From positions 62,001 through 126,000 of the forward strand of contig NZ_JAAGBB010000007.1 in NCBI RefSeq assembly GCF_018129085.1: a stretch of DNA of 64,000 nucleotides. The letters are read 5' to 3'. The position numbers were made by a program, and so were the translations under genes. Below are positions 1-8,592 of this stretch, one piece after another; positions within the stretch are counted from its first letter, which is position 1; each line of letters opens with the position of its first letter. Below the pieces are notes generated by a model. That model was not told the origin of the DNA and ran no database searches. It saw nothing but the letters and a program-made list of their open reading frames with translations. The stretch is from Plastoroseomonas hellenica (GTDB lineage: Bacteria > Pseudomonadota > Alphaproteobacteria > Acetobacterales > Acetobacteraceae).

Positions 1-400
1 CCGGCGGGGTGATGTCGGCCATATAGGCATAGACGACGGTGAAGCTGGCGGAGGTCAGGCCGCCCAGGATGCGTCCGACCGCGAGCCACCAGAGGTTCGG
101 CGCCACCGCCATCAGCACCCAGTCGACGGCAAGGCCCGCGGTCGAGAGCAGGATGACGGGCCGGCGCCCGTAGCGGTCCGACAACGACCCGATCACCGGC
201 GACGCGACGAACTGCATCAGCGCCCAGATCGCCACGAAGATGCCGTTCCACCAGCCCGCATCCGCGTTGGATCCGACGAAGCCTTCGATCAGGGCCGGCA
301 GCACGGGGATGATGATCCCCATGGCCAGGATGTCGAGCGCGGCGGTCACGACGATGAAGGCGATGGCCGCCTTGCGATGGGACGGGGAGAGGGAGGACAT
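1..400 (-). CDS. MFS transporter, TetA-like (partial, runs off the left edge)
   Basis: This is the N-terminal 133 residues of a major facilitator superfamily drug:proton antiporter; the rest lies beyond base 1. The ATG at 400-398 is followed by a hydrophobic helix and the sequence GIIIPVLPAL, then by the loop 2-3 signature SDRYGRRPVILLS, which is motif A of the DHA1/TetA group. Three or four membrane segments are visible. These proteins sit in the inner membrane and expel hydrophobic compounds in exchange for protons. The tetracycline-resistance resemblance is a family-level statement only; the substrate cannot be told from this fragment. It is not obviously in an operon with the glycosyltransferase downstream on the same strand, because that gene lies upstream in transcription and is separated by 115 bases with no gene. 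Confidence 0.85.
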   Translation of the reverse strand, partial: MSSLSPSHRKAAIAFIVVTAALDILAMGIIIPVLPALIEGFVGSNADAGWWNGIFVAIWALMQFVASPVIGSLSDRYGRRPVILLSTAGLAVDWVLMAVAPNLWWLAVGRILGGLTSASFTVVYAYMADITPP

Positions 401-515
401 GCGTCGCGGCGGCTGCAGGGAGGCGCAGCCTTAGACGAAGGAGGGCACCGCCGGAACCGGCCCGCCCCGGCCGCCACCGCAACGTGAAGCGGCGCCCCGA
501 TCAAGGGCGCGGATC

Positions 516-1481
516 TCAATCCGGACCGGGCAGTGCCAGATAGGCGATGCGCTTGGCTTCGCGCCGCCCGCGCGTCACGGTGTCCAGCACCAGGCCGCAG
601 ACCAGCGACAGGAAGCCCGCCAGCACCAGCACCGCGGAAAGCACCGCGGTCGGCAGGCGCGGCACCAGGCCGGTGCGCAGATATTCATCGAGCACCGGCA
701 GGAACAGGATGATGCCGAGGGCACCGAGCAGCACCGCCGTGATGCCGAAGAAGGCGAAGGGTCGTTCCCGCTGCACGAGGAAGACGATGGTGCGCAGGAT
801 GCGCCAGCCGTCGCGGAAGGTGCTCAGCTTCGAGACGGAGCCTGGCGGCCGGTCACGATAGGCGGTCTTCAACTCACCGACCGGCAGGCGCAGCTCCAGC
901 GCATGGACGGTGAATTCCGTCTCCGTCTCGAAGCCATGCGCCAGGGCGGGGAAACTCTTCACGAAGCGGCGCGAGAAGGCGCGGTAGCCGGAGAGCATGT
1001 CGGTGATGCGGTCGCCGAAGATCAGCCGCACCATGCCAGTGAGCATCAGGTTGCCGAGGCGATGCCCGGGGCGATAGGCGGCCTCGATCTCGGTGACGCG
1101 GATGCCGGTCACCATGTCCAGCCGCTCCTCCCGCAGCAGCCGCACCATCGCGGGGGCGGCGGCGGCGTCATAGGTGTCGTCGCCGTCGACCAGGACGTAG
1201 ATATCGGCTTCGATGTCGGCGAACATCCGGCGGACGACATTGCCCTTGCCCTGCAGGCTTTCGCCGCGGACCACGGCGCCGGCGGCAGCGGCGGCATCCC
1301 GCGTGCCGTCCCTGGAGTTGTTGTCATAGACATAGATGGTCGCGTCCGGCAGCGCCGCGCGGAAGCCGGCGACGACGCGGGGGATCGCCACCGCCTCGTT
1401 GTAGCAGGGGATCAGCACCGCCACGCGCGGTGCTGTGCCGTGCGGGGGCGCGGGGCTGGCTGCGGCATCCTTGTGGGGCAT
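516..1481 (-). CDS. Family 2 glycosyltransferase with two C-terminal membrane helices
   Basis: A 321-residue GT-A fold glycosyltransferase of the polyprenyl-phosphate sugar transferase type (dolichyl-phosphate mannosyltransferase/GtrB-like). Visible signatures are LIPCYNEA near residue 23, DNNSRDGT near 53, and VDGDDTYD near 98, which supplies the metal- and nucleotide-sugar-binding acidic residues. Two membrane helices follow at about 242-263 and 278-300. The family moves a sugar from a nucleotide donor to a lipid carrier on the cytoplasmic face. A GtrA-like membrane protein ends 45 bases upstream on the same strand, the usual partner that flips the loaded carrier. Together they suggest glycosylation of a surface polysaccharide or lipid. 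The start is supported by a GAGGAA ribosome site just ahead of the ATG. The sugar is unknown. Confidence 0.9.
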   Translation of the reverse strand: MPHKDAAASPAPPHGTAPRVAVLIPCYNEAVAIPRVVAGFRAALPDATIYVYDNNSRDGTRDAAAAAGAVVRGESLQGKGNVVRRMFADIEADIYVLVDGDDTYDAAAAPAMVRLLREERLDMVTGIRVTEIEAAYRPGHRLGNLMLTGMVRLIFGDRITDMLSGYRAFSRRFVKSFPALAHGFETETEFTVHALELRLPVGELKTAYRDRPPGSVSKLSTFRDGWRILRTIVFLVQRERPFAFFGITAVLLGALGIILFLPVLDEYLRTGLVPRLPTAVLSAVLVLAGFLSLVCGLVLDTVTRGRREAKRIAYLALPGPD

Positions 1482-1526
1482 CGGCGTTCCTCTACCGGCC
1501 AGGGAAGCCCGAGGACGATGGCAGCA

Positions 1527-1952
1527 TCAAGACGCCGGTTCCGCGTCGGGCCGGAAGACCAGGCGGCGGGAGAGCAGGAAGTTGCTGGTCATGCCCGCGA
1601 GTGCGCCGGCGAAGACGCCGATGACCGGATGCGCCGCCACCAGCGGCACGAAAGCGACCAGCACCGCATAGGTACCGTAATTCAGCGCGAAGCCCAGCAG
1701 GTTGAGCACCAGGAAGGCCAGCCACTGCCGATGCGCCGGCGCGGCACCGCGCCGGTGGCGGAAGGTCCAGACCCGGTTCAGCAGGAAAGTCGTGGTCGCG
1801 GCGGCCAGGTAGCTCGGCACCCGGCCGAGATAGGGCCCGGCGCCGAGCGCCAGCGCCGCATAGAGCACCACTGTATCCACCGCGAAGCCGGCCAGGCCGA
1901 CCACGCCGAAGCGCAGGAATTCCGGGGCCAAGCGGACCAGGGTCGCAATCAT
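1527..1952 (-). CDS. GtrA-like membrane protein
   Basis: A 141-residue protein with four hydrophobic helices and the GtrA/DPMS-like pattern: FLRFGVVGLAGFAVD at the N terminus, FLLNRVWTFRH after helix 2, and a closing NFLLSRRLVF. GtrA proteins are thought to flip polyprenyl-phosphate sugars across the inner membrane. It lies directly upstream of the family 2 glycosyltransferase and is very likely co-transcribed with it. An ATG 12 bases further upstream (1964) is in frame and would add four residues; neither start has a strong ribosome site. A longer open frame continuing to 3443 on this strand is an antisense artefact over the solute-binding protein gene. Confidence 0.88.
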   Translation of the reverse strand: MIATLVRLAPEFLRFGVVGLAGFAVDTVVLYAALALGAGPYLGRVPSYLAAATTTFLLNRVWTFRHRRGAAPAHRQWLAFLVLNLLGFALNYGTYAVLVAFVPLVAAHPVIGVFAGALAGMTSNFLLSRRLVFRPDAEPAS

Positions 1953-2093
1953 CGGGCCGTGCATAGCGTGATTCGATGCCGTTTGATACGCGCCTGGCCA
2001 TCGCCCTTGCGCGGCGCCGGGGCGATGGCGATGCTGGGGGGCGGACGCCGGGAACAGGGCCCGGTGCCGGCTGGTGACGGGAGACGATATCCA

Positions 2094-3683
2094 ATGCAGC
2101 GTCGCGACCTTCTGGCCGGGGCGGCCGCCACCGCCTTTGCCACCGGCCTGCCACGGCCTGGCCTGACGCAGGGCGCCCCGCGGGTGCTGAAGTTCATCCC
2201 CCAGGCCGACCTGGCGGTGGTCGATCCGATCGTCACCACCGCCTATGTCACGCGCCACCACGGCTATCTGGTCTGGGACACGCTCTACGGCTTCGACGAG
2301 GACTACAAGGCGCAGCCGCAGATGGTGGAGGGGCACACCGTCGAGGATGGCGGCAAGCGGGTCACCCTGAAGCTGCGGAGCGGCCTGCGCTTCCATGACA
2401 ATGAGCCGGTGCGGGCGCGGGATGCGGTTGCCTCCATCAAGCGCTGGGCGGCCCGTGATGCGCTCGGCCAGGTCATGACCTCGCAGCTCGACGAGCTGTC
2501 GGCGCCGGATGACAGTACCATCCTGTTCCGCTTCAAGCGGCCCTTCCCGATGCTGTTCGAGGCGCTGGGCAAACCCTCCACGCCGGTCTGCTTCATCATG
2601 CCGGAGCGCATCGCGAACACCGATCCGGCGCGGCCAATCACCGAGGTTATCGGCAGCGGTCCGTTCCGCTTCGTCGCCAATGAACGGGTGCCTGGCGCCC
2701 GCGTGGTCTATCAGCGCTTCGAAGGTTATGTACCGCGTCCCGAGGGCAACCCCTCCTGGACCGCCGGCCCGAAGCGGGTCCATGTCGATCGTGTCGAATG
2801 GCAGGTGACGCCGGATGCGGCCACCGCTTCCGCCGCGTTGCAGAATGGTGAGGTGGATTGGTGGGAGCAGCCGACCGGCGACCTGCAGCCGGTGCTCCGC
2901 CGCAATCGCAACATCGTGCTGGAGATCCCGGACCCGACCGGCCTGATGGCGATCGGGCGCTTCAACCATTTGCATGCGCCCTTCGACAAGCCGGGCGTGC
3001 GGCGCGCGCTGCTCGGTGCGGTCAATCAGGCCGACTACATGACCGCGGTGATCGGCACCGACCGCAGCCTCTGGCGGGAGGAGATCGGCATCTTCCCGCC
3101 CGACACGCCGATGGCCAATGACGCGGGGATGGAGGTGCTGACCAGCCCGCGCGACATGGACAAGGTGAAGCGCGATCTCGCCGCCGGCGGCTACAACGGC
3201 GAACGGGTGGTGCTGATCGCTGCCTCCGACTTCCCGAGCCTGAATGCGCTGGCCCAGGTCGGCAACGACATGCTGACCCGCGCCGGGGTGAATGTGGAGC
3301 TGATCTCGACCGACTGGGGCACGGTCGTGCAGCGCCGCGCCAGCCGGGAGCCGCCGGCCCGCGGCGGGTGGAGCATGTTCTTCACCTTCTGGTCCGGGCT
3401 CGACATGTTCAACCCGGGCGTCCACCAGTCGCTGCGCGGCCATGGCCAGCAGGCCTGGTTCGGCTGGCCGAGCATCCCGCGGCTCGAGGAGCTGCGGAAT
3501 GCCTGGTTCGAGGCGCCGGACCTCGCGGCGCAGCAGGCGATCGCCCGCCAGATCCAGGAAACCGCCTTGCAGGAAGTGCCGTATTTGCCGCTTGGCCAGT
3601 ATTTCCAGGCGACCGCCTATCGCCGCGGCATCACCGGCGTCTTGAAGGGCCTACCCCTGTTCTGGAATGTCCAGAAGGCCTGA
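2094..3683 (+). CDS. ABC transporter substrate-binding protein, family 5 (peptide/nickel type)
   Basis: A 529-residue periplasmic binding protein of the DppA/OppA group. The N terminus MQRRDLLAGAAATAFA is a twin-arginine-type signal peptide, typical of this family in alphaproteobacteria. The mature part carries the SBP_bac_5 landmarks: a segment ending in the Y(K)xQPQMVEGHTVEDG-like stretch, KLRSGLRFHD, and VIGSGPFRFV. The Tat-like signal fixes the start; the frame stays open far upstream (from 903) but that part is antisense to the glycosyltransferase pair. No permease or ATPase gene is adjacent, so this is an orphan receptor. The ligand could be an oligopeptide or another bulky amine. The gene is followed by a structured repeat rather than a simple terminator. 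Confidence 0.88.
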   Translation: MQRRDLLAGAAATAFATGLPRPGLTQGAPRVLKFIPQADLAVVDPIVTTAYVTRHHGYLVWDTLYGFDEDYKAQPQMVEGHTVEDGGKRVTLKLRSGLRFHDNEPVRARDAVASIKRWAARDALGQVMTSQLDELSAPDDSTILFRFKRPFPMLFEALGKPSTPVCFIMPERIANTDPARPITEVIGSGPFRFVANERVPGARVVYQRFEGYVPRPEGNPSWTAGPKRVHVDRVEWQVTPDAATASAALQNGEVDWWEQPTGDLQPVLRRNRNIVLEIPDPTGLMAIGRFNHLHAPFDKPGVRRALLGAVNQADYMTAVIGTDRSLWREEIGIFPPDTPMANDAGMEVLTSPRDMDKVKRDLAAGGYNGERVVLIAASDFPSLNALAQVGNDMLTRAGVNVELISTDWGTVVQRRASREPPARGGWSMFFTFWSGLDMFNPGVHQSLRGHGQQAWFGWPSIPRLEELRNAWFEAPDLAAQQAIARQIQETALQEVPYLPLGQYFQATAYRRGITGVLKGLPLFWNVQKA

Positions 3684-3716
3684 CTCAAAGAGCGGCTGGT
3701 TGCTTTGACCGGCCGC

Positions 3717-3858
3717 AGGCCGCCACTGGTTTCTGCGGAGCGAGCGAAGCGGTGCTCCGGGGCCGCGAACGCGGCCCCGCGCGCGACCGACAGCCGCCGC
3801 CAGCGCGCCCTGACAGCGCGGAAGCCAAGCGCGCGGATGCGCGCGCCGGCGCCTGAGG
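3717..3858 (+). repeat. Interspersed multi-hairpin repeat, copy 1
   Basis: A 142-base element that recurs in the same orientation at 21294-21437. By hand alignment about 126 of 142 positions match, with two one-base indels. It can fold into several hairpins: CGGAGC...GCTCCG around a small GC-GAA-GC stem; GGGGCCGC-GAAC-GCGGCCCC at 3759-3778; a CGCG/GCGC stem around CCCTGACA; and CGCGC-GGAT-GCGCG at 3830-3843. Differences from copy 2 fall in the loops or are paired changes within stems. It sits between the stop of the binding-protein gene and the sigma-54 promoter of rutA. Confidence 0.85.
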
Positions 3859-3871
3859 CCTCACAATGACT

Positions 3872-3888
3872 CTGGCATGCGCATTGCT
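3872..3888 (+). promoter_or_regulatory. Sigma-54 promoter (-24/-12) of rutA
   Basis: The sequence CTGGCATGCGCATTGCT matches the RpoN consensus, with the invariant GG at 3874-3875 and GC at 3886-3887 separated by exactly 10 bases. Predicted transcription start is near 3899, giving a leader of about 32 bases to the rutA ATG at 3931. No obvious NtrC-type activator site was seen in the 180 bases upstream, which are mostly occupied by the hairpin repeat. Confidence 0.8.
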
Positions 3889-3930
3889 TCTTTCCGGTTC
3901 GCGGCAACCGTGTGCTGGAGGGGTCAACCG

Positions 3931-5007
3931 ATGGATATCGGCGTCTTCATTCCCATCAACAACAATGGCTGGATCATCTCGGCGACCTCGCCGCAATACA
4001 TGCCGAGCTTCGAGCTGAACAAGCAGGTGGTGCAGAAGGCGGAGGGCTATGGCTTCGACTTTGCCCTTTCGATGATCAAGCTGCACGGCTTCGGGGGCGA
4101 GACCGAATTCTGGGATCACGGGCTGGAGAGCTTCACCCTGATGGCCGGGCTCGCTTCGGTCACCAGCCGCATCCGTCTCTATGCCTCGACCGCTGTGCTG
4201 ACCATTCCGCCGGCCATCGTGGCTCGGATGGCGAGCACGATCGACAGCATCTCCGGCGGCCGCTTCGGCGTGAACATCGTCTCCGGCTGGCACAAGATCG
4301 AATACAGCCAGATGGGGCTCTGGCCGGGCGATGCGCATTTTGGGAAGCGCTACGACTACAGCACCGAATATGTGCGCATCATGCGCGAGCTCTGGGAGAG
4401 CGGGCATTCCGACTTCAAGGGCGAGTATTTCCAGATGGATGCCTGCAAGCTCAGCCCGCGCCCCAGCCGGCCGATCAAGCTGGTCTCCGCGGGGCAGAGC
4501 GATCGCGGCATGGAATTCGCCGCGCAGTATTGCGACTTCAACTTCGCGCTGGGCGAAGGCGTGAACGAACCGACGCGCGCCGCCGCGGTGCCGGCGCGCA
4601 TGCTGGCGCATGCGGAGAAGACCGGCCGCGATGTCGGCAGCTACATGCTCTACATGGTGATCGCCGATGACACCGATGCGGCGGCGATGGCGAAATGGGA
4701 CCTCTACAACCAGGGTGCCGACAAGCAGGCGCTGGCGCATCTGCTGGGCAAGGCGGCCGAGGACCCGGCCATCGACCAGACCTCGATGGCGGCATCCTTC
4801 CTGCGCTCGGCTTCGCCGATCAATTTCAACATGGGCACGATCGTCGGATCCTACGCCAATGTCGCGCGCATGCTGGACGAGGCGGCGGCGATGCCGGGGG
4901 TGAAAGGCATCATGCTGACCTTCGATGACTTCATCACCGGCATGGATGTCTTCGGCCGACGCATCCAGCCGCTGATGGAATGCCGCCGGCACGTCATGGC
5001 GGCATAG
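3931..5007 (+). CDS. rutA: Pyrimidine monooxygenase RutA-like (flavin-dependent uracil ring opening)
   Basis: A 358-residue luciferase-like flavin monooxygenase that follows Escherichia coli RutA nearly end to end as I recall it. Shared landmarks include [11 protein letters not shown] near the N terminus, [45 protein letters not shown]-like LWPGD, and [13 protein letters not shown] and LTFDDF near the C terminus. RutA uses FMNH2 and O2 to open the uracil ring, giving ureidoacrylate. The start at 3931 is chosen because it aligns with RutA and has a GGAGGGG ribosome site; an in-frame ATG at 3877 lies inside the sigma-54 promoter. No rutB-rutG genes are nearby, so the rest of the pathway, including the flavin reductase, must be elsewhere or replaced. 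The sigma-54 promoter implies nitrogen-limitation control. Confidence 0.92.
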   Translation: MDIGVFIPINNNGWIISATSPQYMPSFELNKQVVQKAEGYGFDFALSMIKLHGFGGETEFWDHGLESFTLMAGLASVTSRIRLYASTAVLTIPPAIVARMASTIDSISGGRFGVNIVSGWHKIEYSQMGLWPGDAHFGKRYDYSTEYVRIMRELWESGHSDFKGEYFQMDACKLSPRPSRPIKLVSAGQSDRGMEFAAQYCDFNFALGEGVNEPTRAAAVPARMLAHAEKTGRDVGSYMLYMVIADDTDAAAMAKWDLYNQGADKQALAHLLGKAAEDPAIDQTSMAASFLRSASPINFNMGTIVGSYANVARMLDEAAAMPGVKGIMLTFDDFITGMDVFGRRIQPLMECRRHVMAA

Positions 5008-5079
5008 GGCGGATTGCTGGGCGGGCGCTCAGCCCTGGGCGTGTCGCAGGCCCGGTTCATCGCGTGGCCGCGCCGGCGC

Positions 5080-6042
5080 TTAGGAGCGGCGGCCGCGCCG
5101 TGGCCGCGCGTCGCCCGGGTTCGCGGCCGGATCCATGCCCGGGCTGCCGCTGGCAGGCGTTGCTGCCGGCGTCGCGGGATCGGTGGCTGGCGACGCCGGC
5201 ACGACGGGCTCGACGCTCGGCAGCAGTCGGGTCGGCGGTGACCGCACCGTGCCCACCCATTGCGCGAAGGCCTGGAAATCGCGGGCCATGGCATCGGCTT
5301 CGGCCGGGCCCATGTCCATCCGCAGCACCCGGACGGCGCGGGCCATCTGGCCATCGGCGGTCAGCAGCAGGGCCAGGTTGTGGCGTGCGCGCCGCGGTGC
5401 GGCATTGTCGCTTTCCGCGGCACTCAGCGCCCGCACTCCTTCCGGGGCGCGGCCGGCGAAGAGCAGCGACAGCGCCAGATTGCCGCGGAGCGTCCAGTCC
5501 TGCGGTGCCATGGCGACGGCGCGGCGATGGGCTTCCTCCGCCGAGGCCGAATCACCCGCCATGTCATAGGCAAGGCCAAGGCCGCCGAAGATCGCCGGGT
5601 TGGGCGGGCCTGCGGCTTGGGCCTGGCGATAGGCCTCGATGGCGCCGGTGGCATTTCCTGCCCGGATCTCGGCGCGGCCGAGTTCCAGGAGACGGGACTG
5701 CACGGGGCCCGAGACCGCGAGCGCGCGGCGCAGGGCGGTCGCGGCCTCGGCCGGGAAGCCGGCGGCGAGCGCCCCCTGGGCCAGCCGTTCCTGGGCCTGG
5801 ATGTCGGAAGGATTGCGCGCTGCAGTATCGCGCAGCACGGCGAGCGAGGCGGCATCGGGTGCGGCAGGGTTGTTGCGGTCCATCGCCTCGGTCAGGCGAA
5901 GCCGCGCCGCCTCGCTCAGCGTGCCGCGCGGGCGCTGCTCGGCGCAGCCCATCAGCGCCAGGGCCGCGAGCGCCATGGCTGGCAGCAGGCTGCGGGCGCC
6001 CCACCCGAAGGGAAGGCGCGACTCGCCGGGCGTGTCCTTCAT
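5080..6042 (-). CDS. tadD: TadD-like lipoprotein with TPR repeats
   Basis: A 320-residue lipoprotein at the end of the Tad operon. The signal peptide ends in the lipobox LMGC (Cys33). The body (about 60-260) is built of tetratricopeptide-like repeats such as NPAIFGGLGLAYDMAGD and WTLRGNLALSLLFAG. A Pro/Ala-rich tail ends in a basic RPRRGRRS. TadD is a pilotin-like TPR lipoprotein needed for assembly of the Tad secretion apparatus. The ATG at 6042 is chosen because it gives a proper signal peptide; the frame is open to 6225 but that part overlaps tadG. A 58-base gap separates it from tadG. Confidence 0.82.
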   Translation of the reverse strand: MKDTPGESRLPFGWGARSLLPAMALAALALMGCAEQRPRGTLSEAARLRLTEAMDRNNPAAPDAASLAVLRDTAARNPSDIQAQERLAQGALAAGFPAEAATALRRALAVSGPVQSRLLELGRAEIRAGNATGAIEAYRQAQAAGPPNPAIFGGLGLAYDMAGDSASAEEAHRRAVAMAPQDWTLRGNLALSLLFAGRAPEGVRALSAAESDNAAPRRARHNLALLLTADGQMARAVRVLRMDMGPAEADAMARDFQAFAQWVGTVRSPPTRLLPSVEPVVPASPATDPATPAATPASGSPGMDPAANPGDARPRRGRRS

Positions 6043-6100
6043 GGGGCCAGTCTTCGGGATTCGTTTCAGGCGGGTCAACAACCCGATCCTGCCGATCAGG

Positions 6101-8008
6101 CTATCGCACCAGCCGCACGCGGCCGACGCGGTTCGCGATCTCCACGAAGGCGGCGTTGAGGGTGGCGGCGTCTGAGGCGAGGAAGTAATCCTGCGGCGTA
6201 TTCGCGCAATCGCGCAGCAGATCATTCGCGGTGCTGTTGCTGCCGATCGCGAAGCCGACAGTGTAGATGCGGACGCCGCCGTTCTTGATGTTGGTGCAGA
6301 GCCGCCTTAGGCGGTCGTTCAGCGCAAGGACAGCATCATCCTGGATGTTGTCACCGTCGGTACCGAAATTGAGTACGTTAACCGTCTGGCCTGTTCCAAT
6401 GTTGACGAGGCCGCCGGTGCTTAACCGGCCATAGGGGCCGTAGCCGGTGTCGTTTGCTGTCCGGTACACGAAGACTTTCTGGTCTCTACTGTCGCGGTAG
6501 AATGGGTTGCATACTAGCGGGTGGCGCGGCGTCCTCGCCGTGGTGTTGTCCTCGCAGCCGGCGGGTGCACCACGGTCAGGCCGGTCGCTGTCCGAGTACC
6601 AGGTCCTGACATTGGGGTAGAATTCGTTGTTGCCGTCGGTCATTAGCACGATGACCTTCTGGCCGGCGACGTCCGCGGTCAACGGCAAGGTCCGGTTGTT
6701 GGGCGTGCGCGGCAATCCCCAGAGATCGGTCCATCGCGGGCTGATCGTCAGCCAGGCCATTTGCAGGCCCAGATGAATGACCGTGCCGCCATGGGTGATG
6801 GATTGCGTCCCTGTCCTGTAGCGGTGCCATTGCCAGGGCTCCGCCTCGAGCCCGTTGATGCGGTTGATCAGGGTCGTGCGTCCGGCCGTCAGCGGTAACA
6901 CCACATAGCGCGGCTCAAGAAGGCAACCCAGATGCGGCCCGGTGATGTCGAGAGGATTCTGGGTGGCACCGCCCTGCGGTGCGCCGGGCCGGGTCGTGTT
7001 TTGATTGAGTGCCCACTCGTTGATGGCACGCCCGTTCACCGCGGAGTTGCCGGGGATGTAGGAGCGCCAGTCATTGTCACCGGGATAGTAGTATGTCGTG
7101 CCGTTCACTGTCCTCGAATACAGAGACTCCGGCGTCGAGGCGTTGTTGAGCGTGGTTGGGTAGAACCAGGCGCGGAACATAGTGTTGGGGTCGGTTGAAT
7201 TCGGCGGAACGTCGGTCAGGTCGCCATAGGTGCTACCGCCAATCTGGCGCCAGCGGGCTTCGATGCAGCCCAGCCAGGACACCGCAGTGCCACGGCTATC
7301 GTAGAGGCCATCGAACTGCGCCCGTGACGCGGCAGTGACCATAGCCTGCGCGTAAGATGCGGTACCGATGTTGACATGCGTCGTATAGGGCGTGATCGAC
7401 ACCCAGGTATTCTCGCGAGTTTCCTGGCTGCCATAGATCGCGGTGACGAAGTTCGTCGCTGCTGTGCGCAGGGCGCCGATTTTGTCGTTATTGCCAACCG
7501 GATACATCGACGCCGTCACGTCCAGCGCGAGTGCGATCTCGAGCGAAGTGACGGTACGGATCGCGGCGGATGCGGTGGTCGTCACGACCCGGTCTATGCC
7601 AAGCAGCCGCATGAATGTGGTATCGAGCCGTGCGGTCGCGGTGACCGTGAGCACGTTCTCGGCGCCGACCGAGATTGCCGGGTTCGTGGACATGGCACGC
7701 AGGAAGCCACGGCCTTCATTCGTCGTCCCGCAAGGGTTCGTGGTGCTGGAGACGCCGAAATTGGCCCAGAACACGGCGCAGGCCTGCTTGCCCAGATCGC
7801 TCGTCGGGCCCGTCGCCATGCCGGCCGAATAGCCGCGCGCCGCGGTGAGCGCCGCGGCATCCAGTGACGTGGCCAGGCGCGACCGCAGCATCCAGGCACG
7901 CGTGGCGTCGATGGCAAGGCCGGCGGAACCGAACAGCACGACTGCGATGAGGGCAGTCAGAATGGCGACATTGCCCCGCCGATCGCCTCGGAACCTCCCG
8001 AGCGTCAT
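6101..8008 (-). CDS. tadG: TadG-like pilus assembly protein with von Willebrand factor A domain
   Basis: A 635-residue minor pseudopilin-type protein. The N terminus RFRGDRRGNVAILTALIAVV is the TadE/TadG prepilin-like segment, with one membrane helix. A von Willebrand A domain starts near residue 160 with LDVTASM, an MIDAS-type metal site in which the first Ser is Thr, and continues to the C terminus with VIVLMTDGNNEF and the closing VGFAIGSN. TadG anchors the pilus machine in the periplasm. The first codon overlaps the stop of the preceding TadE-type gene (ATGA at 8005-8008), so translation is probably coupled. Codon use in the middle is noticeably less GC-rich than in neighbouring genes. 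Confidence 0.85.
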   Translation of the reverse strand: MTLGRFRGDRRGNVAILTALIAVVLFGSAGLAIDATRAWMLRSRLATSLDAAALTAARGYSAGMATGPTSDLGKQACAVFWANFGVSSTTNPCGTTNEGRGFLRAMSTNPAISVGAENVLTVTATARLDTTFMRLLGIDRVVTTTASAAIRTVTSLEIALALDVTASMYPVGNNDKIGALRTAATNFVTAIYGSQETRENTWVSITPYTTHVNIGTASYAQAMVTAASRAQFDGLYDSRGTAVSWLGCIEARWRQIGGSTYGDLTDVPPNSTDPNTMFRAWFYPTTLNNASTPESLYSRTVNGTTYYYPGDNDWRSYIPGNSAVNGRAINEWALNQNTTRPGAPQGGATQNPLDITGPHLGCLLEPRYVVLPLTAGRTTLINRINGLEAEPWQWHRYRTGTQSITHGGTVIHLGLQMAWLTISPRWTDLWGLPRTPNNRTLPLTADVAGQKVIVLMTDGNNEFYPNVRTWYSDSDRPDRGAPAGCEDNTTARTPRHPLVCNPFYRDSRDQKVFVYRTANDTGYGPYGRLSTGGLVNIGTGQTVNVLNFGTDGDNIQDDAVLALNDRLRRLCTNIKNGGVRIYTVGFAIGSNSTANDLLRDCANTPQDYFLASDAATLNAAFVEIANRVGRVRLVR

Positions 8009-8592
8009 GGCAGCGTTGCCGCAAGGGTGGCGGTGCGCGGACGTGCCACGGCCACGGCATAGAGTATTGCCGGTGCGGAGCCGCCGATGAGCGCCTGGGT
8101 GGCCGGGAAGGTCCAACGCACCCGCTGGGACACGACTTCGACGGCAAGAAGCTGCACGCCACTCGGCACGATGACGCCGCCCGGCAACGGTGATGTGCTG
8201 CTGCCAAGGCGGGTCGCGACAGCCGTCGGTGGACTGCCGCTGGTATAGTTGTTCAGCCCCCAGAGGCGCTTGTTGCTGCCGTTCTCGTTACCGAAGGCGG
8301 CGACGTAGATCGCCCCGTCATTGCCGACAGTGTTCGTGATCGCGATATTGCGCCCACCGATCGAAGGGGCGGCGGCGAGGATGGCGTTGATCCCGCTCCT
8401 CGTCACCGGATCGAGCTGCGCGATGGCGTTCGCGATCTCCCCGGCCATGCGTTCGACGCGATAGATGGCGCGCATCTGCAGCACAAGGTCCACCAGGCCC
8501 AGCAACAGCAGCACCAGCATCAGCGCCACCAGCGCCAACTCCACCGAGGCGGTACCGCGGCAGCCGAGCCCTCGACCTTCAATACGGCTCAT
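8005..8592 (-). CDS. TadE/TadF-family minor pseudopilin
   Basis: A 195-residue protein with the TadE-type N terminus: RGTASVELALVALMLVLLLLG, a cleavage-ready prepilin-like segment followed by a single membrane helix, then a periplasmic domain. The Glu after the SV motif is the hallmark recognised by the TadV peptidase. The start at 8592 overlaps the previous gene by 14 bases and is chosen because longer forms lack this N-terminal pattern. Two TadE-like genes in tandem (this one and the next) match the usual tadE-tadF pair; this one is in the tadF position. Confidence 0.82.
   Translation of the reverse strand: MSRIEGRGLGCRGTASVELALVALMLVLLLLGLVDLVLQMRAIYRVERMAGEIANAIAQLDPVTRSGINAILAAAPSIGGRNIAITNTVGNDGAIYVAAFGNENGSNKRLWGLNNYTSGSPPTAVATRLGSSTSPLPGGVIVPSGVQLLAVEVVSQRVRWTFPATQALIGGSAPAILYAVAVARPRTATLAATLP

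Noticed and set aside
1998-2020. A sigma-54-like sequence (TGGCCATCGCCCTTGC) ahead of the peptide-type receptor gene
   Set aside because: The GG to GC spacing is 11 instead of 10 bases, and RpoN is intolerant of that change.
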